DNA of 64,000 nt from Nonomuraea sp. NBC_00507 (GCF_036013525.1 NZ_CP107853.1:10044001-10108000), one strand, 5' to 3'. Counted from the first letter of the stretch, positions 8,497 through 17,860 are shown. Notes: generated from the sequence alone by a model not told the origin. Numbers and translations: made by a program.

Positions 8497-11400
8497 GACT
8501 CTCCCCCGGCGCGCCGCCGCAGCTCCTGGATTCCGACGAGATCATCGGGCAGCGCGTCGGGCACCTCGCTGTCGAACCGCGCCAGCACCCGCACCCGCAT
8601 CGCCCACACCGCGATCAGCGCGATGGCCAGCCCGAAGGCCACGTACATCAGCCCGATCCCGCGCCCGTCCCCCGTCCCCAGCAATGCCCCCGCTGTCGCG
8701 GCCAGCGGCCCGTCCGGCGCCATCAGCGGCTCGAACACCGCCGCCCCGTACGGCGCCACCAGGCCGAACCCGATCGGCAGCGTGGACCAGGCGACGAGCG
8801 TGTTGAGCGCGATGACCCGGCCATGGAACCGCTGCGGCACCTTGACCTGAATGATCGTCGCGTACACCCCGTTGAGCAGCGTCAGACACAGCGACATCCC
8901 GAACGCCCCCACGATGATCGCCACCAGATCCGCCCGTACGCCGACGACCACGCAGAACACCGCCAGCGCGAGCGTGAACAGCAGCACCCCGCGCAGGCGT
9001 CGCCGGCGCGGTCCGCCCCACACGGCCATCAGCAGCCCACCGGCCAGCACGCCGATCCCGCCCGCCAGCGACACCTGCCCGACGTCCTGCAGCGTCGCGA
9101 ACGACAACACCAGCGGCGAGATCATCAGGAACAGCGGCGACAGGAACACGTTCAGCACGGCGAAGAACACCAACATCCCACGGAAGCCCCGATTTCCCCA
9201 GGTCAGCCGCCAGCCGCCGGCGATCTCCGCCATGACCGTCTCGCGGCGCCGCCACGCCATGCTCCGGGGGAACCGGACAGCCAGCACGACCGCGGCCGCC
9301 AACCCGTACGACACCACGTCGATGATCAGGATCCCCTCCAGCCCGATGACCGCCATCAGCCCGACCGCCAAGAGCGGCACCGCCACCTGGGCCGTACCGG
9401 TGACGAGCTGTACCACCCCGTTGGCGTGGCCGAGGAACCGCTTGGGGACGAGTTGCGGGATCGCCGAGGCGTACGCGAACCGCTGGAAGGTCAGCGCGAC
9501 CGACAGCAGCGCGAGCAGCGGGTAGATGTGCCAGATCTCCAGGTTGCCGGTCCACAGCAACAACCCGAGGATCAACTGCACGCCGCCCGCCGTGACGTCC
9601 GCGGCGAGCATCACCACGCGCCGGTCGTGCCGGTCCACGATGGCCCCGGCCAGCGGCGCGACCAGCATGCCCGGCAGCAGCCCGAGCACCGCGAACAGCG
9701 CGAAGTTCACCAGCGAGCCGGTAGTCGTGTAGATCCACAGCGGCACGGCGAATTCGGTCAGCGCCGACCCCAGGATCGACACCAGCTGCCCGGCCGCGAC
9801 CATCGCGAACCGGCCCATGCCCGGCCGCACCCGAGGAGCCCCGTCCGCGGCCGGAGAGTCTCCGGAGGACACGCCTTCCAGCCACCACGTCGATCGCGGT
9901 GTACGTGCCAGCCGCTCGGCCCGCCCCTCGGCGATGGCGCGGTGCGTGCCGGTCACGATGTCCGCCAGTTCTCTGGCCCGATATTTCAGGAAGAAGTGTC
10001 CCGCCTCGTCCAGCACGACCAAGGCCGTCAGCTCCGACAGCACGTGCCACTCGCGGTACCGCTCCTGGTAGAACTCCATCGCCGGGTCGCGTTCGCCGGC
10101 CAGCGCGATCACCGGCGCCCGCAGCGGGGCCGCGGACTCCTCGAACATGCCGGTGAAGTACCGCTCCGCCTGCCGGGTGCCGCGCCGCCGGTTGCGGACC
10201 ATGAGGTCGAGCTGGTCGCGGCCCACTTCCTCCACGTCCAGACCGGCAGACCGCAGGTCGTTGATCCAGGCCTGGTCGCCACGGATGCGCTCCATGAGGT
10301 CGGTCAGGCCCGCGAGGCGGCCGCGGGGACGGGCGAAGGGGAAGACACCTCCGAGGTACACCGCCTCGACCTCGCGGCCGGCGGCCTCCAGCTTGCGGGC
10401 GATCTCCGCGGCCAGCATCACGCCGAGGCCGCAGTGGCCATACAGGGCGACGGGGCCCTCGATGCCGTCGAGGATCTCCTGTACGCACCCGTCGGCGACC
10501 TCGTCCAGTGACCGGGCCTCCTCGCCCAGTTCGTGCCCGGGCACGGCGATCGAGTACAGCGCCCAGTCGGCCGGCAGCGCGTCCGCCAGCGGCTGGTAGA
10601 TGACCGCGCTGCCACCTCCGTACGGCGCGCAGATCAACGTCGAAGCGGCCGTCCTGGTGGGCGTGAGCCGGTGCAGCAGGCGGCGCGGGCCGTCGGCGGC
10701 CGACTCCAGCGTCGCGGCCAGCTCCCGCACGGTGCGGTGCTTGAACAGGTCGAGTACGGTGACGCTGCGCTCCGGCGCCACCTGCCTGAGCCGGGCCACC
10801 ACCCGCATGGCCAGCAGGGAGTGCCCGCCGAGCTCGAAGAAGTCGTCCGTTGCGCCGACCTCGGGGACGTCGAGCAGCTCGGCCCACACGGCGGCGACGG
10901 CCTGTTCGGCGATGGTCCGCGGCGGCACGAACCGGCCGGTCGTCTCCGGCGCCGGGTCGGGCAGGGCGCCCCGGTCCACCTTGCCGTGCGACTTCAGCGG
11001 CGGCGGCTCATCCAGCCATACGTACCTGGCGGGGATCATGTAGTCGGGCAGCCGCTCGGCCAGCCACGCCCGCACCTCGGCGGCCTCCGGCCGGGCCCCC
11101 GCGGACTCGCCGACGAGGTACGCCACGAGCAGGCCGCCGCGCATGTCGGCGATCGCCGACGTCACGCCGGGACACCGGCCGAGCACCGATTCGATCTCGG
11201 CCAGCTCCACCCGGTAGCCGCGGATCTTCACCTGCAGGTCGCGGCGGCCGAGGAACTCCAGGTTCCCGTCGGGAAGGTGACGGGCCAGGTCACCGGTGCG
11301 GTACATGCGTGCACCGGCCGGACCGTACGGATCGGGCAGGAACCGTTCCGCGGTCAGGGCGGGACGGTCGAGATACCCCCTGGCCAGCCGATCCCCGCCG

Positions 11401-13835
11401 AGGTACAGCTCCCCCGCGACGCCGATCGGCACGGGCTCCAGATGCTCGTCCAGCACGTACGCCCGTGCCCCCGGCATCGGCCTGCCGATGGGCAGCGTCG
11501 TTGTCGTGCCGCCGCCCTCGACCGGATACGTGGTGACGCCCACCGTAGCCTCGGTCGGCCCGTAGTGGTTGACCACCCGGCACCGCCCGGACGCGGCCAG
11601 TTCCTCGGCCCAGTCGCGAGGCGCCGCCTCACCGCCGAGGATCAGCAGCTTGCGCGGCAGCACGTCGGCCTGCAACGCGGCCAGATGAGAAGGAGTGATC
11701 TTGAGGTGGTCGATGCCCGCGTCCCGGACGTATTCGGCCAGCTCATGCCCTGCAGTGCGTGGCGCGATGATGTGCAGCGTCCCGCCGGTGACCAGGCACG
11801 TGTAGAAGACCGTCACCCCGAAGTCGAAGGCCAGCGACTGCAGCAGCCCATACGAACCGCCGGGTTCGATCTCCAGGCGCTCCCGCAGGCCCGCGAGATA
11901 GACGAGCGCCTGCCGATGCTGGATCGCGACGCCCTTGGGCCTCCCGGTGGTGCCGGACGTGTAGATGACATAAGCCAGGTCGTCGGGAGTCACGTCACGA
12001 GGGACCGGCACGCCGTCGAGATCCCCATGGGGTTCTTCCAGTGCACCGGAGCCATCGAGGCCGACCGTGACCAGCCCATCGGGTAACCGCCCCCTGGAGG
12101 ACGAATCGGCCACCGCGATCCGCACCCCGGCGTCCCGCACCACATATTCCAGCCGCTCGCGCGGATGCTCCGGATCCAGCGGCAGATAGGCGGCCCCCGC
12201 CTTGAGCACGCCGAGCACCGCCACGGCCAGTCCGGCGGACGGCTCCAGGCACACCGCCACCCGTTCCCCGGGCCCGGCGCCGAGGGTCCGCAGCCGCCGG
12301 GCCAGCCGATCCGCGCGGATGTCGAGCTCGCCGTACGTGAGTGAGACGTTGCCCGCGACCACCGCGACCGCTGTGGGATCCTGGCCGTCGATGACCTCGT
12401 GCAGCAGCCGGATCCCGGCGGGCGGCGCCGGCTCGGCGACCCCGAGCGCCAGCACGCGCCGCCGCTCGTCCTGGCCGAGCAGCGGCAATCGGGAGATCGG
12501 CAGCCCGGGGTCGGCGACCGCCGCCCGCAGGAGCGTCTCCAGGCATCCCACCAGCCGCCGCGCCGTATCCTCCCGGAATAACGCGGTGCTGTACGCGAGC
12601 TGCCCGTGCAACCCGCCTCCGCCCTCGAAGAGATAGAGCGCCAGGTCGAACCGGCTGGCCACGGTGGGGATCGGATACGGTTCCGCACCCAATCCGGAGG
12701 TGTCCAGGGTCCGGCCGCGATAGTTCTGCAGCGCGAACATGCTCTGGTACACCGGCGTACGGCTGACGTCCCGCTCCACGGCCAGCTCGGTGACGAGCCG
12801 GTCGAACGGCAGCGCCTGATGCGCGAACGCGTCCAAGGTCGCGTCGCGGACCCGGCCGAGCAACTCACTGAAGGTCGGGTCGTCGCGCAGGTCGGCCCGC
12901 ATGGCCAGGGTGTTGATGAACGGCCCGACGACCCCCTCCAGCTCGGGCAGCTCCCGTCCGGACACCGGCGACCCCACCGCGAAGTCGTCCTGCCCGGCGA
13001 ACCGGCCGAGCAGCACCTGGAAGGCGGCGAGCAGCGTCATGTACGGCGTGGCTCGATGTGCCTTGCCCAGCTCCGCGATCGACGCCGTGAGCGCGGGGTC
13101 CACGATGACATCCACGGCGGAGCCGGTCCAGCGCTGCTCGGCGGGCCGCGGCAGGTCGGTCGGCAGTTCCAGGGCAGGCACCCCGTCCAGCCGGGACACC
13201 CAGTAGCGCATGTCGTCGTCGAAGGTCCGGCCGCGCTGCCAATGCGCGTAGTCGCCGAACTGCAGCGGCGCAGGCGGCAGTTCCCGGCCCGCGTGCAGCG
13301 CCAGCAGCTCTTGAAACAAGATGTCGCACGACCAGCCGTCGGTGATCGCGTGGTGCATGGTGAGCAGCAGCACGTGCTCGCGCGTGGTCTCCTCGGGGGC
13401 CGACCGCACCAGCAGGGCGCGCAGCAGGGGCGGGCGGGCCAGGTCGAACGGCCTGGTCAGCTCCCCGTCGAGCTCGCCGGGATCGGCGGTGACGCGGAAC
13501 TCCACGACCGGCTCCTCGGCGATCACCACCTCCGGATGGCCGTCCGGGGTGGTGACCAGGCTGGTACGCAGGCTCTCGTGCCGCCGTGTGAGCTCCGTCA
13601 GCGCCCTGGCCAGCGCGTTCTCGTCGAGTTCGCCGGTCAGCTTGACCGCGAACGGCACGGTGTAGGCGGCCGTGCCGGGAGCGTACTGGTCAAGGAACCA
13701 CAATCGCTCCTGCATGGCCGAAGGCGGCGGCGCGGTGCCGGGGGCACGGCGGGGAACGCTGACCTTGGTGGCGCGCGCTCGAAGGCGACGCTCCAGCAAA
13801 GCCTGCTTGGCGGGTGAAAGGGAGCTCCTGGTCAC
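8493..13835 (-). CDS. NRPS C-A-PCP-TE fused to an MFS exporter
   Basis: This 1780-residue fusion has a condensation domain (HHAITDG at about 161-167), an adenylation domain (YTSGTTGRPKG; pocket read as D-F-T-K-I-G-H-V-G-K, Asp/Asn-like), and a carrier domain (FFELGGHSL). A thioesterase-type hydrolase follows at about 1053-1305, with GHCGLG (Cys1135 at the nucleophile position), Asp1250 in GERDP and His1280 in EAGHFF. The last roughly 440 residues are a major-facilitator protein with about 12 membrane segments and the loop VDRHDRRV. The GTG at 13835 is preferred because GAGGAG lies eight bases upstream; an in-frame ATG 11 codons earlier is possible. It is the first gene of the operon yet encodes its final module. 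It probably releases and exports the peptide. Confidence 0.9.
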   Translation of the reverse strand: MTRSSLSPAKQALLERRLRARATKVSVPRRAPGTAPPPSAMQERLWFLDQYAPGTAAYTVPFAVKLTGELDENALARALTELTRRHESLRTSLVTTPDGHPEVVIAEEPVVEFRVTADPGELDGELTRPFDLARPPLLRALLVRSAPEETTREHVLLLTMHHAITDGWSCDILFQELLALHAGRELPPAPLQFGDYAHWQRGRTFDDDMRYWVSRLDGVPALELPTDLPRPAEQRWTGSAVDVIVDPALTASIAELGKAHRATPYMTLLAAFQVLLGRFAGQDDFAVGSPVSGRELPELEGVVGPFINTLAMRADLRDDPTFSELLGRVRDATLDAFAHQALPFDRLVTELAVERDVSRTPVYQSMFALQNYRGRTLDTSGLGAEPYPIPTVASRFDLALYLFEGGGGLHGQLAYSTALFREDTARRLVGCLETLLRAAVADPGLPISRLPLLGQDERRRVLALGVAEPAPPAGIRLLHEVIDGQDPTAVAVVAGNVSLTYGELDIRADRLARRLRTLGAGPGERVAVCLEPSAGLAVAVLGVLKAGAAYLPLDPEHPRERLEYVVRDAGVRIAVADSSSRGRLPDGLVTVGLDGSGALEEPHGDLDGVPVPRDVTPDDLAYVIYTSGTTGRPKGVAIQHRQALVYLAGLRERLEIEPGGSYGLLQSLAFDFGVTVFYTCLVTGGTLHIIAPRTAGHELAEYVRDAGIDHLKITPSHLAALQADVLPRKLLILGGEAAPRDWAEELAASGRCRVVNHYGPTEATVGVTTYPVEGGGTTTTLPIGRPMPGARAYVLDEHLEPVPIGVAGELYLGGDRLARGYLDRPALTAERFLPDPYGPAGARMYRTGDLARHLPDGNLEFLGRRDLQVKIRGYRVELAEIESVLGRCPGVTSAIADMRGGLLVAYLVGESAGARPEAAEVRAWLAERLPDYMIPARYVWLDEPPPLKSHGKVDRGALPDPAPETTGRFVPPRTIAEQAVAAVWAELLDVPEVGATDDFFELGGHSLLAMRVVARLRQVAPERSVTVLDLFKHRTVRELAATLESAADGPRRLLHRLTPTRTAASTLICAPYGGGSAVIYQPLADALPADWALYSIAVPGHELGEEARSLDEVADGCVQEILDGIEGPVALYGHCGLGVMLAAEIARKLEAAGREVEAVYLGGVFPFARPRGRLAGLTDLMERIRGDQAWINDLRSAGLDVEEVGRDQLDLMVRNRRRGTRQAERYFTGMFEESAAPLRAPVIALAGERDPAMEFYQERYREWHVLSELTALVVLDEAGHFFLKYRARELADIVTGTHRAIAEGRAERLARTPRSTWWLEGVSSGDSPAADGAPRVRPGMGRFAMVAAGQLVSILGSALTEFAVPLWIYTTTGSLVNFALFAVLGLLPGMLVAPLAGAIVDRHDRRVVMLAADVTAGGVQLILGLLLWTGNLEIWHIYPLLALLSVALTFQRFAYASAIPQLVPKRFLGHANGVVQLVTGTAQVAVPLLAVGLMAVIGLEGILIIDVVSYGLAAAVVLAVRFPRSMAWRRRETVMAEIAGGWRLTWGNRGFRGMLVFFAVLNVFLSPLFLMISPLVLSFATLQDVGQVSLAGGIGVLAGGLLMAVWGGPRRRRLRGVLLFTLALAVFCVVVGVRADLVAIIVGAFGMSLCLTLLNGVYATIIQVKVPQRFHGRVIALNTLVAWSTLPIGFGLVAPYGAAVFEPLMAPDGPLAATAGALLGTGDGRGIGLMYVAFGLAIALIAVWAMRVRVLARFDSEVPDALPDDLVGIQELRRRAGGES

Positions 13836-13952
13836 GCGTCTTTCTCCTCGGAACACGCGGTTGTACACGTATGGGGTCCGTGACGATGACGCCCAGACCG
13901 GGATGTGCTGCAGTGCGATCGGTGTAGCCGGAACGGCGAAATGTTGCGCAGC

Positions 13953-13968
13953 GTGGGAACGCTCCCAC
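13953..13968. promoter_or_regulatory. CebR/LacI-type operator at the NRPS promoter
   Basis: The sequence GTGGGAACGCTCCCAC is a 16-base dyad with one mismatch. Its core TGGGAACGCTCCCA differs at one base from TGGGAGCGCTCCCA, the known CebR operator of streptomycetes. It lies just downstream of the predicted minus-strand -10, over the expected transcription start, a position that suits repression. Confidence 0.65.
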
Positions 13969-13973
13969 GAGTG

Positions 13974-14002
13974 AGGCTAGGTTTCGGCCCTATGGAGGTC
14001 AA
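13974..14002 (-). promoter_or_regulatory. Predicted promoter of the NRPS operon
   Basis: Reading the minus strand, TTGACC (14002-13997) is followed by a 17-base spacer and TAGCCT (13979-13974). This is a good sigma-70-type (HrdB-like) pair. Transcription would start near 13967, inside the CebR-like operator, leaving a leader of about 130 bases before the GTG at 13835. Confidence 0.55.
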
Positions 14003-14105
14003 GCACTAGATCGACATTTCCGATCGCAGCTCGTGGCCTAACAAGCACGATTTGCGATGTGCGCACGTCGCTTCCCTTTTTTCGCCGACCCAATTTTTCG
14101 AACCC

Positions 14106-14134
14106 TTGACAGATGGGAAACCCATTCGTCATCT
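14106..14134 (+). promoter_or_regulatory. Predicted divergent promoter for the secreted PA14 protein
   Basis: TTGACA (14106-14111), a 17-base spacer and TCATCT (14129-14134) form a candidate promoter. The perfect CebR-type operator begins two bases after the -10. The arrangement mirrors that on the NRPS side. Confidence 0.5.
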
Positions 14135-14135
14135 T

Positions 14136-14153
14136 CCTGGGAGCGCTCCCAGG
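14136..14153. promoter_or_regulatory. Perfect CebR-type operator
   Basis: CCTGGGAGCGCTCCCAGG is an 18-base perfect palindrome containing the exact CebR consensus TGGGAGCGCTCCCA. CebR is a LacI-family repressor that releases DNA in the presence of cello-oligosaccharides. Which sugar matters here depends on the regulator, which is not in this window. Confidence 0.75.
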
Positions 14154-14283
14154 CACTTTTGACCACAATGACCACTTTGGCCACGAATAATATGGGACCG
14201 CCTCACTTCGGCTCAGCAGCACCGGCTCCTGCGGTCGCCTGCGCCCGTTGCCAGCGGTGCCCGCACCCTTCTGCCTGACGACT

Positions 14284-14316
14284 CATAGCTTTCTTCGATT
14301 TCTGGAGAAAGCTATG
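14284..14316 (+). promoter_or_regulatory. Perfect hairpin in the long 5' leader
   Basis: CATAGCTTTCT (14284-14294) and AGAAAGCTATG (14306-14316) form an 11-base-pair perfect stem with an 11-base loop. It lies in the roughly 310-base leader before the preferred start at 14464. The stem is AT-rich in a GC-rich region and has no U-tract, so a terminator is unlikely. A leader control element or mRNA stabiliser is possible. Confidence 0.4.
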
Positions 14317-14463
14317 GGCAAGTTAGACATTTCGCCTTATATTACGGCGCAGAGCAGCGTTAACCCCTTCATGTTCCAGCGAATGAGACCCCGGCATCCG
14401 CCGATGGATCGCAGCTGTCCCGGCGATGCCGCACCCCCACCCCCCGCCGAGATGGGACAGCTC

Positions 14464-17400
14464 ATGCGGAAAACATCCCTGTTATCCGTCTTACTGATCA
14501 CCGCGCTCTCATACCTCGTCCTACCCGCTCAAGCGCACGCGGCGGTGCCGCCGCAGGAGCCGGGTATCACCCTGCGCACCTACGACGTCCAGGTCGAGCT
14601 GTCCAAGCTCTGCACGCTCAAGCCCGGTCAAACACCCAACGTGGACAAGCTGATGCCCACGATCGACTGGACCTCCGACGCCGACTTCGGCCTGACCGAC
14701 ACGTTCGTCACCGAGGTCATCGGCAACATCTCCATCGCCGCCGCAGGCTCGTACGAGTTCCGGCTCACCAGCGACGACGGCTCCCGGCTGCGCATCGACG
14801 ACACCGTCGTGATCATCAATGACGGGCGGCACGGCCCGATCGCCGTGGACGGCATGATCACCCTGACCACTGGCTACCACGCGCTGCGCGTCGACCACTT
14901 TGAACACCTGTACGGCCAGCAGCTCAAGCTGGAGTGGAGACCACCGGGATCCGCGGAGTTCACCCTCGTACCGAACTCGGTGCTGAGCACGGACGCGGAA
15001 GTGGTGCGGGTCACCGCCCCCGGGCGCAAGGAGTGCGAGAGCGGCGCCGACTCGCCTGGCGACGGGCTGCCGCTGGAGTCGGTACACCCTGACCTCGCGC
15101 TCACCGACCTGCGGCCGGACGGTTTCCAGCCGCAGGTGACCGGGATGGACTGGCTGCCCGACGGCCGGTTGGCGATCGCCACGTGGGGCGGCTCGGAAAC
15201 CAAGCTCGGCGAGGTCTACCTGCTCGACAACGTCACTGGCAAGACCTCAGCCGCGCAGGTGACCGCCAAGAAGATCGCCGGCGGGCTGCAGGAGCCCATG
15301 GGCATCAAGTACGTGGACGGCAAACTCTACGTGTCGGAGAAGTCCCGGCTGGTGGAGCTGAACGACACCAACGGCGACGAGGTCGCCGACAACCTCAGGA
15401 CCGTGGCGAGCTGGCCGTTCGGCGGCAACTTCCACGAGTTCGCGTTCGGGCTGCTCTACCGTGGCGGCCACTTCTACCTCAACCTCTCCGTCGCCATCAA
15501 TTACGGTGGCGCCACCACCGACCCGCAGCCGGCGCGGGACCGGGGCACGACCATCAAGGTCAACAAGGCCACCGGCAGGGTCGAATACATCGCCGGCGGT
15601 CTGCGCACGCCCAACGGCCTCACCTGGGGTCCGGGGGGTGACCTGTTCGTCACGGACAATCAGGGCGGCTGGCTGCCCGCCTCGAAACTGGTGCACATCA
15701 AGAAGGACCGGTTCTTCAACCACTACACCAACCCTGACGGCCCGTTCGACAACAATCTGGTGAGCCCGCCCGCGCTGTGGCTGCCGCACAACGAGATCGC
15801 CAACTCCCCCAGCACCCCGCTGGTCATGAGGCAGGGCAGGTTCGCGGGACAGATGCTGTTCGGCGACGTCACCTACGGCGGGATCCAGCGGGCCTACCTC
15901 GAGAAGGTCAACGGCGAGTACCAAGGCGCGGTCTTCCGCTTCACCCAAGGACTCGAGGCAGGGGTCAACCGGATCAGCCTGGGGCCCGACGGCGCCATCT
16001 ACGCCGGAGGTCTCGGCGCCGGCGGAAACTGGGGCCAGCCGGGCAAGCTCACCTACGGCCTGCAGAAACTGACCCCGGGCGACGACAAGGCGTTCGACAT
16101 CCTGAGGATGCGCGCGATCGAGGGCGGCTTCGAGCTGGAGTACACCCAGCCGCTGTCGGCGGAGACCGCCACGTCGCTGGCGTCCAAGTACCAGGTCACC
16201 CAATGGCGGTACGCCGCCGCCTCCACGTACGGTGGCCCCAAGGTGGACGAGGAGCCGCTGACCGTCACCTCCGCGAAGCTGACCTCCGGCGGGAAGAAGG
16301 TCACGCTCAAGATCGCGGGTCTCAAGCCCGGGCGCGTGGTGCACCTGCGGTCGCCGCGCCCGTTCAGCTCGGCCTCAGGGCAGCCGCTGTGGAGCACCGA
16401 AGCCTGGTACACCCTCAACTCGCTGGTCGGCGGCCCGACGACGGACACGACGTACGAGGCGGAGAGCGCGTCACACAGCGGCGGCGCGAAGCTGGGCACC
16501 GACCACCTCAGTTACTCGGGAAGCGGCTTCGTCGACGGCTACTGGACGGCGGGCGCGGCCACGCAGTTCGCCGTACGGGCAGCCGAGGCCGGCACGTACC
16601 ACGTGGGCCTGCGCTACTCCAACGGCCCGCACCCCGCACCCGGCACCAAGTCGCTGAGCGTGTACGTCAACGGGACCAAGGTCAGACAGGTGCCGTTGCC
16701 CACCACGGAAACGTGGGACCTGTGGGCCACCCAGGTAGAACCGCTCACGTTGAAGGCAGGCGCCAACACCATCGCCTACAAGTACGACAGCGGCGACATA
16801 GGCAACGTCAACCTGGACTCCATCACCGTGGCCACACGACCGGTGCTCGAGGCGGAGAACGCCTCGCTGCGCGGTGGCGCGAAGGTGAGCACGAACCATC
16901 AGGGCTACACCGGCAAGGGCTTCGTCGACGGCTACACCGCCACGGGCGCGAGCACGTCGTTCACCGTACGGACGGACTCACCCGGCATGCACAACGTCGG
17001 GCTCCGCTACGCGGCCAACGCCGGCACCTCGGTGAGCGTGTACGTCAACGGTGACAAGGTCAGGCAGGTGCGGCTGGCCGCCACCGGCGGCTGGGACGCC
17101 TGGGCAGTCCAGACCGAGGCGCTCACCCTGAAGCGAGGATCGAACAGAATCACCTATAGCTACGACTCAGGCGACACAGGACAGCTCAGCCTCGACCACC
17201 TCACCGTGTCGAAGGCACAGCGGATCATGCTGTTCGACGGGTCCAACCTGGCGGCGTGGGAGAAGCGGGCCGGCGGACCGGCGACCTGGCCGATCGCGAA
17301 CGGCTCTTTGGAGTCCTACGGCGGCGACATCCGTACCCGGCAGACGTTCGGTGACTTCAAGCTCCACGTCGAGTGGTACGAGCCGGACTACCCACCGGAC

Positions 17401-17805
17401 GTGACCGGGCAGCAACGCGGCAACAGCGGCGTCTTCCTCCAGGAACGCTACGAGGTGCAGGTCCTCGAGTCGTACGGTGACACCACACCGGCTGCCAACG
17501 AGGCGGGCGCGATCTACTCCAAGCGCGCGCCCGACCGCAACGTGGCCACCGCCCCGGGAACCTGGCAGACCTACGAGATCACCTTCCGCGCGGCCCGCTA
17601 CACCAGCGCGGGAGAGAAGGTCGACAACGCGCGGGTGACGGTCGTCTGGAACGGCGTCGTGGTGCACAACGACGTGGCCATCGACGGCGGCACAGGCGAC
17701 AACATCCCGGAGAGCGCGGCCTGGGGCGGGATCCGCCTCCAGGACCACGGCGACCCCGGCGAGAATCCCCGCTTCCGCAACGTCTGGGTCGAACCCGTCA
17801 CCTGA
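14464..17805 (+). CDS. Secreted PA14 / beta-propeller / 2x CBM / DUF1080 protein
   Basis: This 1113-residue exported protein starts with a Sec signal (MRKTSLLSVLLITALSYLVL, cleavage after AQAHA). A PA14 domain follows (about 33-175), then a propeller of the sorbosone/glucose dehydrogenase type (about 204-538), a linker domain, two CBM6/35-like modules (about 665-789 and 796-914), and a C-terminal DUF1080 domain (3-keto-disaccharide hydrolase family, about 919-1113). The two CBMs share patterns such as GFVDGY and YDSGD. The frame is open to 14248, but that stretch lacks a signal peptide and spans the leader hairpin, so the ATG before the signal is chosen. A role in extracellular polysaccharide binding and turnover is inferred and fits the sugar-type operator upstream. 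Confidence 0.88.
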   Translation: MRKTSLLSVLLITALSYLVLPAQAHAAVPPQEPGITLRTYDVQVELSKLCTLKPGQTPNVDKLMPTIDWTSDADFGLTDTFVTEVIGNISIAAAGSYEFRLTSDDGSRLRIDDTVVIINDGRHGPIAVDGMITLTTGYHALRVDHFEHLYGQQLKLEWRPPGSAEFTLVPNSVLSTDAEVVRVTAPGRKECESGADSPGDGLPLESVHPDLALTDLRPDGFQPQVTGMDWLPDGRLAIATWGGSETKLGEVYLLDNVTGKTSAAQVTAKKIAGGLQEPMGIKYVDGKLYVSEKSRLVELNDTNGDEVADNLRTVASWPFGGNFHEFAFGLLYRGGHFYLNLSVAINYGGATTDPQPARDRGTTIKVNKATGRVEYIAGGLRTPNGLTWGPGGDLFVTDNQGGWLPASKLVHIKKDRFFNHYTNPDGPFDNNLVSPPALWLPHNEIANSPSTPLVMRQGRFAGQMLFGDVTYGGIQRAYLEKVNGEYQGAVFRFTQGLEAGVNRISLGPDGAIYAGGLGAGGNWGQPGKLTYGLQKLTPGDDKAFDILRMRAIEGGFELEYTQPLSAETATSLASKYQVTQWRYAAASTYGGPKVDEEPLTVTSAKLTSGGKKVTLKIAGLKPGRVVHLRSPRPFSSASGQPLWSTEAWYTLNSLVGGPTTDTTYEAESASHSGGAKLGTDHLSYSGSGFVDGYWTAGAATQFAVRAAEAGTYHVGLRYSNGPHPAPGTKSLSVYVNGTKVRQVPLPTTETWDLWATQVEPLTLKAGANTIAYKYDSGDIGNVNLDSITVATRPVLEAENASLRGGAKVSTNHQGYTGKGFVDGYTATGASTSFTVRTDSPGMHNVGLRYAANAGTSVSVYVNGDKVRQVRLAATGGWDAWAVQTEALTLKRGSNRITYSYDSGDTGQLSLDHLTVSKAQRIMLFDGSNLAAWEKRAGGPATWPIANGSLESYGGDIRTRQTFGDFKLHVEWYEPDYPPDVTGQQRGNSGVFLQERYEVQVLESYGDTTPAANEAGAIYSKRAPDRNVATAPGTWQTYEITFRAARYTSAGEKVDNARVTVVWNGVVVHNDVAIDGGTGDNIPESAAWGGIRLQDHGDPGENPRFRNVWVEPVT

Positions 17806-17813
17806 CATCATCC

Positions 17814-17860
17814 GGCCCGGCAGGCCGTCCCGCCTCTGCGCGTGGCCGGTCTGCCGGGCC
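17814..17860 (+). terminator. Inverted repeat after the PA14 gene
   Basis: GGCCCGGCAG (17814-17823) pairs perfectly with CTGCCGGGCC (17851-17860), nine bases after the stop codon. The 27-base loop can pair further. There is no T-run, as is common for actinobacterial terminators. Confidence 0.5.

Noticed and set aside
8542..10887. A 781-codon minus-strand frame overlapping the TE-MFS part of the fusion gene
   Set aside because: It is out of frame with clear TE and MFS motifs, and its translation is almost only Arg, Gly and Ala. It is a shadow frame, not a second gene.
14248..14463. N-terminal extension of the PA14 protein to 14248
   Set aside because: The extra 72 codons lack a signal peptide and would bury the Sec signal inside the protein. 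They also cross the leader hairpin.
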